Positions 49,301-58,068 of a DNA stretch of 64,000 bases are shown here, piece after piece. Origin of the DNA: Owenia fusiformis. Lineage: Eukaryota; Annelida; Polychaeta; Sabellida; Oweniidae. The stretch lies in assembly GCA_903813345.2 (NCBI GenBank), contig CAIIXF020000009.1, forward strand, positions 26,574,740 to 26,638,739, written 5' to 3'. The notes under the pieces are model-generated. The model saw only the letters and a list, made by a program, of their open reading frames with translations. It had not been told where the DNA came from and searched no databases. Position 1 is the stretch's first letter. Each line of letters starts with the position of its first letter. Made by a program: the position numbers and the translations under genes.

Positions 49301-52300
49301 GTTCAAAAAGGATTTAATAACTTCGGGAAATAGTATGTGTGCTAACAATTCAAATAGCAGAAACAGATTTAAGGTATTCTAAAATGTAGATGGTATAACT
49401 GAATGGTAATATAATGGCCCCTTTGTTTTTCTAATGACCTGTTTTCGTATGATGATTGATTCAATTTGCACATCCTTATTGAAACTTACTTTTTATCATA
49501 GTGCTTATATAATGATAGCCTTATTATTTGAGGTAGTTTATTTATCATTTTTGCTTTTGTGTATTTGTCGTAAAAAATAGGTCTACAATATGATAGAGCA
49601 AAGCAAGAGTACAAAAAGCGTAAGTCAGGATAAATAATAAATATCCGACATCTGATTCTTTTTAGACATTATTGTTGTCATATATTGTTTTTAATAAAAT
49701 GCACATTGAATCTGTCATTTTATTCTCTTTGGTGTACGTGGTCTGACGTCTTTGTAGAAACTAATGTATGATTTATTATAGCTACTATATATAGTATCTT
49801 TATTCACTATATGTCAACCGGCAATGAACAATGCAGCTCTCAGCTAAATACTTGAGATAGCCAAGTTGTGATCACTAAAATATTGCAAAATACTGTAGAC
49901 ACTGTAAACTGTATGTTTCTAAATATTATATTGCATATTGGTGTAGCATGGACCAGTGATTAAATGCTTTAGCATATGTCTTCATTCTGGTCCAATTTCG
50001 CTGGTGAATGGATTTCTATTGTTTAAATGGTCGTATATTCATTCATTTGCTACCACTGGAGTCCGCAAATGTTAAAAACGGGATGATCACTATTCAATGA
50101 AACTAGGGTATACTTTATACCAAAAGTTTCAGAAGGTGATGACCTGATATGATATAGCATGGAATTACATTTAATCAAACTATATTAATATATAATGTCA
50201 CACATGGCAATTAAGACTGGCTATGCATGCCTGTACATGTATATAAGACTATGCATGCCTGTACATACGCACAGGAGTCAAAATGGGGAAATAATCACAA
50301 AAAGAATCGGTCAACAACCTGACAAATAACAAAATGATCTATTTCAGAGTCAATATTTGTAATCAATTGATAGGTCAGTTTGAACTATATGCTCAGTGAA
50401 ATGTCCTTATTTAGAGAAGAAACAGATTCTTTGCTTTGTGGTTAAACAAATTGTCCACTTTTGGACCATCCTGAACATTTAGATTAAACATTGAACAACA
50501 ATTAAAAAAGAAGACCACAACTCTTAACAGATTGCAGAAAACCCGTCAATATATACCAACAACCGTACAAGCACTCTGATTTTCATCACAGTTTTCAAAT
50601 TGAAGTATGCTAAGAAAGGAACTAATAGAAAGCCATGACTCTTCACGGTGACTCGTTTAAGGTGGAGCATTACTATATCCATATTTTTATTTAAGTGGGA
50701 TCGTGTCATGAATCGTAGTATATCTTAGTTAGACATTTTATTTTTAAAAATACATTACATAATAATTTCAATTTCTTTATCAACAATTATTAAAAGTAGC
50801 CTAGTATTATTTTATATGTTTGTACATGTACGATATCATTCTCAGCATCAATTACTTGTATCATAAAATATCAGATGATTGCAAAAGGAGACTAGATTGA
50901 CTTAGATAATTTTTATCACCTTAGTTAATGAAAACACAGGATGAAATCTGTAGTGGTGATCATTGAACAATCTTTTGTTTGGTATAAGAAATAAAAAAGA
51001 GACAGCGAAGTAAACAGTTTTTCATTTGAATCAAGTAGAGAGTTAAAGCAGAATACTCAATCAGTTACACCTTTCTATTAAAAAATAAAAAAATTGTGTT
51101 TGAGAAACCAGATGATTGACACATTTTTCTGTAATGATGCTTTTGTAAAAGGTGTTTACGATTCAGTAAAAGTTTCTGAACCGTTCTGAGACTGTGTACA
51201 ACATAGATGTATCGTCTACTGTTTACTCTTTAAATGCTAAATATTTCCTCTGGTCAGTAATGTTTGATCGAGATCCAGAGCATTTAAAATGTTAATTCGA
51301 GATACATACGGAATGTTCGGCAATACGGGCTGTACGCTTAGCCATTATGCGTACTGTATCTATACTTTCAGAGCACCAGTTCTCCCTGTTTAGAGCATTC
51401 TGGCTTATCTGGGCCATGTTGTTTGGAGCAGCTGTGAACGTAGATAATCCAAGGGGTATAGCTAGTCGCTTCATGGCTAGTGTCTGGGCACTGTTTGCTG
51501 TTGTCTTCACCGCCAGTTATACGGCTAACCTTGCTGCATTCATGATAGCCAAGGAGGACTATGATAGACTTTCTGGGATTCAGGATTGGAGAGTATGTAT
51601 TTTTCACATATTATAGCTTGCTATTTTCGTCAAAGCTTAAATCAGGATGTATATGAAAATGTTGTTTTTATACAAATACATATCCATTTTGTTTTTTTAC
51701 CAGCTAATGAATCCGACGTCTCTGAAACCGCCATTCAAATTTGGAACCGTACCAGATGGCAGCACAGAAGCAAACCTAAAGAATCACCATCCTAAAATGT
51801 TTCAATATATGAAAAACTTCAACGAATCAACAGTTGGTCTCGGGATACAAGCTGTAAAAACAGGGTAAGAATTCTACAAGTTAACAAATTATTTTGTAAA
51901 GTGACTATGATCAATAGCTATTCAAAGCAATGCGAGTTTCTCTCTTTGCAGTTTTCGGCAAAATAACATACAAACATATTTTTGCAGAAAACTCAACGCA
52001 TTCCTCTATGATGCGACAGTATTAGAATATAGAGCAGGGCAGGATGATAAGTGCAAGTTGAGAACTGTCGGAAAATGGTATGCCATGACAGGCTATGGAG
52101 TGGGTTTCCCAAGGAACTCCCCGTGGAAAGATAAATTCAATACATATTTGCTGAAATATCAACATGATGGTAGGATTCACTCAAAGTCATTCAATATAAT
52201 ATTTATACGATTAATGGAATAATTATAAAATATTAAATATTTATTGGTACCATAAAATGAAATATTCGGCAAAATTAACAATCAGTAATAGTACAGTGCA

Positions 52301-54474
52301 TATCATTACTAACATTACACTCTGATACGCCACGTCGTTTTCTCCATAAGATGAGCTTACCCATTTCAAAGCGAGGTCCCAGCTAAGTTGGTTTTAAAAA
52401 CCAAATTAATATTTAGTAATATTTATATATTTGAACTTCTAAACATAAACTAATATTTAATGAATCTTTAAATAATTTTCATCCAATTTCACACATTAAA
52501 TATATCCTTGATTTAGGCGTCATGGAGCGTCTGCGTCGGTTCTGGTTGGCTGGTGCATGTGATAAAACTGAGAAGAAGGGAAGAGAAGTTAGCAACCCCC
52601 TTGGTATCCTCAATTTTACCAGTGCCTTTATTTTATTAGGTAATATAGACATGTTAAATGAGCATGAGCATGAGCTCATTCTGTTTTAACAAGCAGATGG
52701 GATTTCAAAATTATAGTATTATAGTATATTTGATAATTTTTCCAGATCCCTTAAAAGGAGGTGTTAATTTGTCCAGATCCCTCACATGATAATGTTTTGA
52801 ATTGTTTTCATATGTTTGGCTTTTAGGTATAGGGATGCTTCTGGGGTTTTTCATTCTTATCATGGAGCACATGTACTTCAAGTTCTTCCGTGCCAAATTA
52901 AGACAATGGGACACGTGTGGTTGTTGTGCTCTTGTCAGTTTGGTATGTATCTAGTACCCCAACTTAGTATAATGACGTATAGTATAGTAGTGGTAATATA
53001 TCAGAGGTGGTTCAAGTACACGTAGCCTTGCCCAAGTCGATCTCTTTTACTTATCTTGATTTATAGTTCAAGATCAGATAAGTAAAAAATATACTAGTAT
53101 TAGTAACTTAATATACTGTATATAATGCTAATATGTAATAATCGTCTACTGTTCTACATGGAATACCACAGTATTCACAACTAAGTATACCTTACTTTTT
53201 TCTACAGAGCATGGGCAAATCTCTAACCTTTGGTCAGACAGTTATGGAAACAATCCAAACGTACAGGTCATTTAAATGCAAGAATCCAATCTGTGAGACA
53301 CAGATGTGGAAGATACGTCATGAGCTTGACCTGGCACTGTTAAAGAATGAAAGACTGCAGAAACAATTGTCGTGAGTAAACACTTTAGTCATCATCATCC
53401 ATATTGCGTATAGATTGTATGCTACTGACCCGCATTAAGAATGAGTTTGGGGCCGTAAGCAACATAATGAGAAATCATCGCCTTCTACGAACTTATTTCT
53501 AGTTTCTAGAATGATGTGATGAGTATCAGAATGCGTAAGAATGTTTCATCTCATAAAACGTTAACGAACTAACACAGCTCTAGCTAAATGAAACTGATCC
53601 CAGGAATCCCAGTGTACATTAGAATATTATCCCAAGCCTGTCATTGCAAGATCTTGGTATCGTAACAACGATCAAGAACTGAAATATATACGCTTTGTGG
53701 TTTTAGTTTGTATCAAACTGTTGGGAGAAGGCAGGAAGACATTTGAATAGATTGTGTTGTACATCAGATATTTAGTTATATAGATCATACATATATTCCT
53801 GGTTCTTAAGATACTTTTCGCTTTGGCAACTGATAGATAACCAAAAGATGTCATTCTTAATATATCATGAACCAAAGATATCATGGAACAAAAATATTTT
53901 TAATCAACCTTAACCATATCGTATTTTCAGTATTCAAGGAATAGAACCAGATAAAAGAGCTGTTTGGAAATCTTCTCCTGAAGCAGAGCACAAAGCCATA
54001 GAAAGTCAACCCAGAGAAAAAGACTTAGAGAGCCCCAAAAGGCCATATACACCATTACAGTCAGAATCTAACCCTACAGGGACTGCAATACACCCTGGAG
54101 GGAGTCCTATACATGCAGGACTCCCTCAGGAAAGTGCAAAGACAGACAATTCTCCCAAGTTCTATCGCTCAAACTTAGATGAAAATTTCAGAAGGAGAAA
54201 TGTGAATAAAAATCTTCCAAATTCGCCTGCACGGCAGCCATTAATACAGGACTCTCCCTATTGGGAGGAAAATGAGTCACATGACTCTCGGCCAACTGCT
54301 GGACGGGCAACGTCGCCATCCTTTGCTGACTTTAAAAGATCTTCCTTAAAAGATAGGCCTCCTACTCCCAAGTCCAAGCCAAAGAAAACACCCAGGCAAA
54401 GGTACAACAATGGTAATTATTATACGGAAGTGGATGGGCGAGAGACTGTTGATAGCCATGAGACTGTATTGTGA
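42823..54474 (+). CDS. NMDA-type ionotropic glutamate receptor subunit, GluN2/GluN3-like, 17 coding exons, complete
   Basis: Ligand-gated cation channel subunit of the postsynaptic membrane. I assembled 17 exons with GT..AG borders; their lengths sum to 3573 nt and keep one frame, giving 1190 residues. The start at 42823 has an in-frame TAA 12 nt upstream and opens a hydrophobic signal peptide. Domain order: amino-terminal domain (~25-465), S1 with the cysteine pattern C506/C513/C536-C537/C541, M1 (~652-672), re-entrant M2 (~695-711), M3 with SYTANLAAF (736-744), S2 with GST (780-782) and the ligand Asp823, M4 (~917-937), then a ~250-residue tail ending ETVL. The S1 cysteine pattern, the FGTVPDGST motif and SPWK segment resemble GluN2; the KWGAY motif and pore glycine resemble GluN3. 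The NMDA receptor family is certain, the subclass is not. Odd points: Gly706 at the pore N-site, Lys608 in the ligand site and an acidic insertion near 585-596. There are MITEs in intron 2, and intron 10 is 2.2 kb. Confidence 0.93.
43706..43887 (+). CDS. NMDA receptor exon 2: amino-terminal domain
   Basis: Residues 166-226. Carries the family hallmark [20 protein letters not shown] (Ser-Ile-x-Gln-Gln then a Trp-containing strand). Acceptor TTTTAG, donor GTGAGT, ends in phase 2. Confidence 0.9.
43955..44253. mobile_element. 299-bp MITE in intron 2 of the NMDA receptor gene
   Basis: CTGGGGTCATGAGTTC (43955-43970) and, reversed, CCAGGGGTCGTGAATTC (44238-44254). The interior is made of short palindromes around TTAGGATAA and GGATTAAT. 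No coding potential. Confidence 0.6.
45462..45605 (+). CDS. NMDA receptor exon 3: amino-terminal domain
   Basis: Residues 226-274. Charged helix then the strand RILLLHCTT, which corresponds to the SSVILLYCS-type strand of GluN2 subunits. Acceptor CTTTCAG, donor GTAAGA, phase 2 in and out. Confidence 0.88.
46166..46326 (+). CDS. NMDA receptor exon 4: amino-terminal domain
   Basis: Residues 274-328. Begins [12 protein letters not shown] and includes YVWISTSA, the usual helix-strand pair after the exon 3 strand. Ends DFPIGLIG at a GTAAAC donor, phase 1. Confidence 0.9.
46890..47076 (+). CDS. NMDA receptor exon 5: amino-terminal domain
   Basis: Residues 328-390. Begins at GMYFDTRN and has the helix [20 protein letters not shown] followed by a Cys (NVSCN) typical of this domain. 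Donor GTAAGT, phase 2. Confidence 0.88.
47355..47535 (+). CDS. NMDA receptor exon 6: end of amino-terminal domain
   Basis: Residues 390-450. NDDGTL and the strand [11 protein letters not shown] match the final strands of the domain; the exon ends REWRS, leading into the linker. Phase 2 in, phase 0 out (donor GTATGT). Confidence 0.88.
47645..47862 (+). CDS. NMDA receptor exon 7: linker and start of S1 ligand-binding lobe
   Basis: Residues 451-523. Starts VGHWNNKG and ITWPSG, the conserved V-G-x-W and WP marks of iGluRs, then the first S1 strand [13 protein letters not shown]. Cysteines 506 and 513 (CPPNSVKC) match the GluN2 pattern. Confidence 0.92.
48168..48312 (+). CDS. NMDA receptor exon 8: S1 lobe
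   Basis: Residues 523-571. [15 protein letters not shown] is the NMDA-specific CC..C-I-D helix. Trp566 (AKWGAYDN) falls where GluN2 has His and GluN1, GluN3 and AMPA subunits have an aromatic ring that contacts the ligand. Confidence 0.92.
48490..48712 (+). CDS. NMDA receptor exon 9: S1 lobe with agonist-binding arginine
   Basis: Residues 572-646. WNGLV (576-580), Ser606, Lys608 and Arg613 lie in [19 protein letters not shown]. Arg613 is the alpha-carboxylate-binding Arg of all iGluRs. Lys608 replaces the usual Thr (Ser in GluN3). Between WNG and this motif there is an extra acidic loop of about 12 residues ([11 protein letters not shown]) relative to vertebrate GluN2. Confidence 0.93.
49083..49208 (+). 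CDS. NMDA receptor exon 10: M1 transmembrane helix
   Basis: Residues 646-688. EPYDYPSW pre-M1 segment then the hydrophobic M1 helix and YEWLSPQG, equivalent to the EYFSPVG turn of GluN2. The M1-M2 loop is short. Confidence 0.92.
51372..51592 (+). CDS. NMDA receptor exon 11: M2 pore loop and M3 gate
   Basis: Residues 688-761. Pore loop [20 protein letters not shown] then M3 with the invariant SYTANLAAF gate. Counting five residues on from Trp701, as in GluN2, puts Gly706 at the N-site and Ala707 at N+1, where GluN2 has Asn-Asn. Ends in phase 0 at GTATGT. Confidence 0.95.
51704..51864 (+). CDS. NMDA receptor exon 12: S2 lobe
   Basis: Residues 762-815. [17 protein letters not shown] carries Ser781 and Thr782, matching the GluN2 Ser-Thr pair that binds the glutamate gamma-carboxylate, followed by HPKMFQYM. 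Confidence 0.93.
51988..52169 (+). CDS. NMDA receptor exon 13: S2 lobe with ligand-binding aspartate
   Basis: Residues 815-876. [13 protein letters not shown] includes Asp823, the residue that binds the ligand amino group. CKLRTVGK and [13 protein letters not shown] follow, as in NMDA subunits. Confidence 0.93.
52517..52639 (+). CDS. NMDA receptor exon 14: end of S2
   Basis: Residues 876-917. [15 protein letters not shown] is the last S2 helix with the Cys that usually closes a disulfide; [15 protein letters not shown] leads into M4. Confidence 0.9.
   Translation, partial: ASWSVCVGSGWLVHVIKLRRREEKLATPLVSSILPVPLFY
52827..52942 (+). CDS. NMDA receptor exon 15: M4 transmembrane helix
   Basis: Residues 917-955. 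[18 protein letters not shown] then basic residues KFFRAKLR mark M4 and its cytoplasmic boundary. Confidence 0.9.
53208..53371 (+). CDS. NMDA receptor exon 16: cytoplasmic tail
   Basis: Residues 956-1010. Ends in a charged helical stretch ([18 protein letters not shown]) that could form a short coiled coil. The acceptor is TCTACAG and the donor GTGAGT. Tail sequence is not conserved across the family, so the call rests on splice phase and position. Confidence 0.85.
53931..54474 (+). CDS. NMDA receptor exon 17: Ser/Pro-rich tail with C-terminal PDZ ligand
   Basis: Residues 1010-1190 and the TGA stop at 54472-54474. Rich in SP/TP pairs, which are possible proline-directed kinase sites. It ends DSHETVL; the last three residues T-V-L fit the class I PDZ-binding pattern (S/T-x-hydrophobic). 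Vertebrate GluN2 tails end in a similar motif, ESDV. Confidence 0.9.
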
Positions 54475-55969
54475 TGTCTTTATAGAGTATAGTATATTGT
54501 TATGCAGCCCTTTCAAAGTATAAATTATTTGTTCATACATATAGGTTCCTTAATACATGTTTTGCTTTATGTACAAGTTTCGTACCAATAGCCATGCTAT
54601 TTTTGTGAGAGTCGACAGTATTTGTCTCCAGCAATTTATAGATACATCCATGGAATGTACAGTTGGGAATAAAATGACCTGATTGTTATCGTTAGTACAT
54701 AGTTCATGTAGTTCAACTGTTGTTTTAGTGTCATTAACATTATCTGAACAAGAATATACCAATATGAACCCAAATAACTAGCCATAAAGTCTGAATTATT
54801 GTAATACTTGTAATGTTTTTGTTGCTTGTTTCTGAACATTGCAAAATGTTTTAGCTGTATATCGGACCTGCTTCATGAATTACCATGTAAACCAAATATA
54901 CCCTTTACAATGGTTAAAGGTAAGGATTAATTTTCATTTTCAATATAAAGCCTATTCATGTAATTCATTGTTAGAGTCACAATTGTGTAACAAAACCTTT
55001 TAATTTGAAAACCTGTGTAGTACTGTACATGATCAGCCTACTTTAATGTACTTTATCTCAGTGTATGCCATTCTTCATAACAAGGAAAATAAAAATGCAT
55101 TTTTAGAAAATATTTCTTCATAATATGTGTCTGTTAATTACAAATACTCAACCTTCCATCAGTCAGCTTCTTAACTTAAGTTGTATTTTCACTTGGTTCT
55201 ATTTGAATGATTTTCACGAACAACGGACTGTCTCATTACCATTTAATATTAGTACCTGATTTGAGAGTTCAAATTAATTTCTTCGTGAACATGGAGAAAA
55301 CTTTATTTATTACCTTTACATGATTCGCGATATGGTTCCCTGGATTAACCACTCAATGGGGCAATACAACCAACCACTCCTTTGAAACACAACACTTCTC
55401 ACAAAGTCACATACTTCTCAACTTGAAAATAAATAAAAGCAGTCCTGGGACTGAGCCTCGAAGTACCATATTCAGCTGTACTTTTACTGCATCTGTATTT
55501 ATTATCTTTAGTTGTAGATTGGTCAGTTGAAAAATCTTTCTGGGTGAATTTAGTTTCTTAAATTCGATTTTCAAGATAACTTTTGAATCAAGAAAGAGCT
55601 ACTCCCTACATACCATAAATTCAAGTTTTGTTACAATAGTTTCTGATCAGTTGTATCGAAAGCCTTGGTTGTTTCAATAAAATACCCAATACTACTATGT
55701 AATTTCATCTCTCTGGTTAATATATCAGAAACAAGTCATATATTTTGAAAAAGACTAAGGGATATTAGTCGAAAGTCTCAATAAATTAAAAATATTCTCT
55801 GAAGTAAAGAATTTGACTTGTTTCTGATACCCAATACTAGTTTCCCCTATATCTAATGCCTTTAAGATAGTTTCATATTTATATTTTTCTAAAAAATATT
55901 TTCACCTTAGGCTTTAACAATTTTCAAGCATTTTTAAAAATGCACTACAAAACTAATTTGTGCAATCTT
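54475..55969. other. 3' UTR and downstream region of the NMDA receptor gene
   Basis: No coding frames. Starts with the 3' UTR (AATAAA at 54668, others later), then AT-rich DNA up to the mariner-like element. Confidence 0.45.
54668..54673 (+). promoter_or_regulatory. candidate polyadenylation signal of the NMDA receptor gene
   Basis: AATAAA about 194 nt after the stop codon. Other AATAAA hexamers occur further downstream in this AT-rich DNA, so the used site is not certain. Confidence 0.4.
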
Positions 55970-56550
55970 TTTGCTATGAATCACGATGTGTCATATATCA
56001 TCCAAAGTAACATTGATTTGCCAAGTATCATCGTTCAACTTACAAATGGGAAAAAGTTACACGCATTTCAAAACTTAGTGTTTGGCCAAAATTAAAGTTA
56101 AAAGCAGTATCCTGGAAACACTGCTAACCTGAATGTGACCAAAAATATAGGTACTATCAAGAGAGGATGGATTTTGAGTTGTAAAAAGAGGTCGGTAAGG
56201 GCAGATACTCCAAGGAAACTCTTCTAAAATGCCTTATGAGGATTATTAAATGCCATACCCCTATTTGCAGTGTATTTAAGGTCATATCTGGAAAGAATTG
56301 CTGCTGCTGTTAACATGGTTAGAGGAGACGCGGCGACTATTAATTTTGTGTAAAACTAAACTTTAATTTTGGTAAAACACTACATTTTGAAATGTGTGTA
56401 ACTTTTTCCCGTTTGTGAGTTGAACCGTGATACTTGGCAAATCAATGTAACTTTGGACAAGCTTTAAAATGATATATGATACATACTATGGGGACATTGG
56501 TGTATGTCTGCCTAAGGGGGGCCGTACTTTCGGGACACCCTGTATATAAT
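55970..56550. mobile_element. ~580-bp mariner-like element with long inverted arms, left tip lost
   Basis: 55975-56100 and 56350-56500 are inverted copies (TTGATTTGCCAAGTATCA, GGGAAAAAGTTACAC in both). The right tip ends GGGACACCCTGTA as in mariner families; the left tip is not recognisable. Confidence 0.65.
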
Positions 56551-57571
56551 TTACTGGAATATACCTCCCCCCCCCTCCGTTCACTGTAACATTTTGATTA
56601 TTTTCCAATAACAAATTGTTATTTATTTCTAAAAACATCAACGACATAAATATGCATTTTGTTATGATTTCTTCACCTATGCATTTATTGCATCAACATG
56701 AACTGTAGTGAGATCAAGAACACAGTAGTTCTAAAGTTCGAATATTGACAAAGTTATTTATTAGGTAAAATGTGGGCTGCAATTTTGCAAATTAAATCAA
56801 AATTGCATTTGTTTCACTTTAATTTCATGGCATTACCAACAATATGAAATAAAATACACGAAACATTGATTTATGTGTCAAATATAAATTTGGCATGTAG
56901 TTCTACAAATAGTTTCAATAATTAGTTTAATTGAACATTTGTTAATAATATTTTTGTTATTATTAGAAATATATTATTAAGTGTCGCCAGGTACATGTTT
57001 GGGATTTAGGTGTTTTGAAATGTCAAATTTTCAGAAAATCGTTTATCAGCCGCATGTCCGTGTGATAAACGAATTTGAATTTTTCTTAAGTTTTCATTGT
57101 ACTCATGGGATAAACCCAATATCAACTCATTTCTCGTGTTAACATTTACACATCACCTCGTAGATATCAAACATCAACTCCTCGATAAAAAATTATATTA
57201 CTGAAAATGATCTGATATTCTGTATACCATATTGAATATTAAAGGATTTAAGCCCAGATAGGATGATCTAACAACAAATGCAGATTTTGACTGAAAGCGG
57301 CAGCACAAGTTCAAAGTCTAGGATACAAGACATTAGTGGATCTTCCACAACTCAATGGTTCATTTGTTTAAATGATTTTCACACATTGCAAAAGATTTTG
57401 TACAGTATCACTGAAAAGCAATTTATTGCAAGGAAACTTTTTACGAGGGCTTCAAAGGTTAATTTGTCAAAACTAGGTCAACACTAACTCATTTGACATT
57501 TGACCTACATAAGCTTCTGCCTTGTTATTCTCGATGATACTATTTATAGTAGTTTTCACTCAACAGTCAAC

Positions 57572-57848
57572 AGCAAACTTGAAATTGTTATCACTGACAT
57601 CGCGAGCAATGAGCTCATGTTAGAAGCGGGGCGTGAGAGATGTGATAAGATTGAAATGTAAAATTCTCTATGAAACTTTAGTAAGTGAAGCTCGATACAA
57701 CTTTATTTCATAATGCAATGGCTATTTCAATTGCAGATCAACGACGTTCTTCAACTATTACTATATTTTATCATATTTCTCAAGGTCCCGCTTCTAGCAT
57801 GAGCTCATTGCTCATCGCGATGTCAGCGGGAACTTGCTTGCGATATAC
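57572..57848. mobile_element. MITE-like inverted repeat 170 bp upstream of the lectin gene
   Basis: CTGACATCGCG (57594-57604) and CGCGATGTCAG (57816-57826) plus inner GAGCAATGAGCTCATG form arms of ~40 bp around ~150 bp. It ends 168 bp before the start codon, so it could lie in or near the promoter. Confidence 0.65.
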
Positions 57849-58016
57849 GGGGCCTGGATAGTCACCGTGGTAGTGCTTGGCCGTAATTTCAAGAATCCAC
57901 ATTATTTGAAATACTGTTTTCTGATTGGTTGCACTTTGATATATCTTGCCACCTAGCTATGTGTAAAATTGATTATCAACCAACAGAAGCCTGAAGGACA
58001 TACATACACACAAAAC

Positions 58017-58068
58017 ATGAGGTTGGCAATCGTTCTGGTGCTGGTACTAACTATAGCAATATACTATG
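58017..58068 (+). CDS. lectin-mosaic gene exon 1: signal peptide
   Basis: MRLAIVLVLVLTIAIYYG, a textbook hydrophobic secretion signal. Donor GTAAGG leaves phase 1. Confidence 0.85.
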
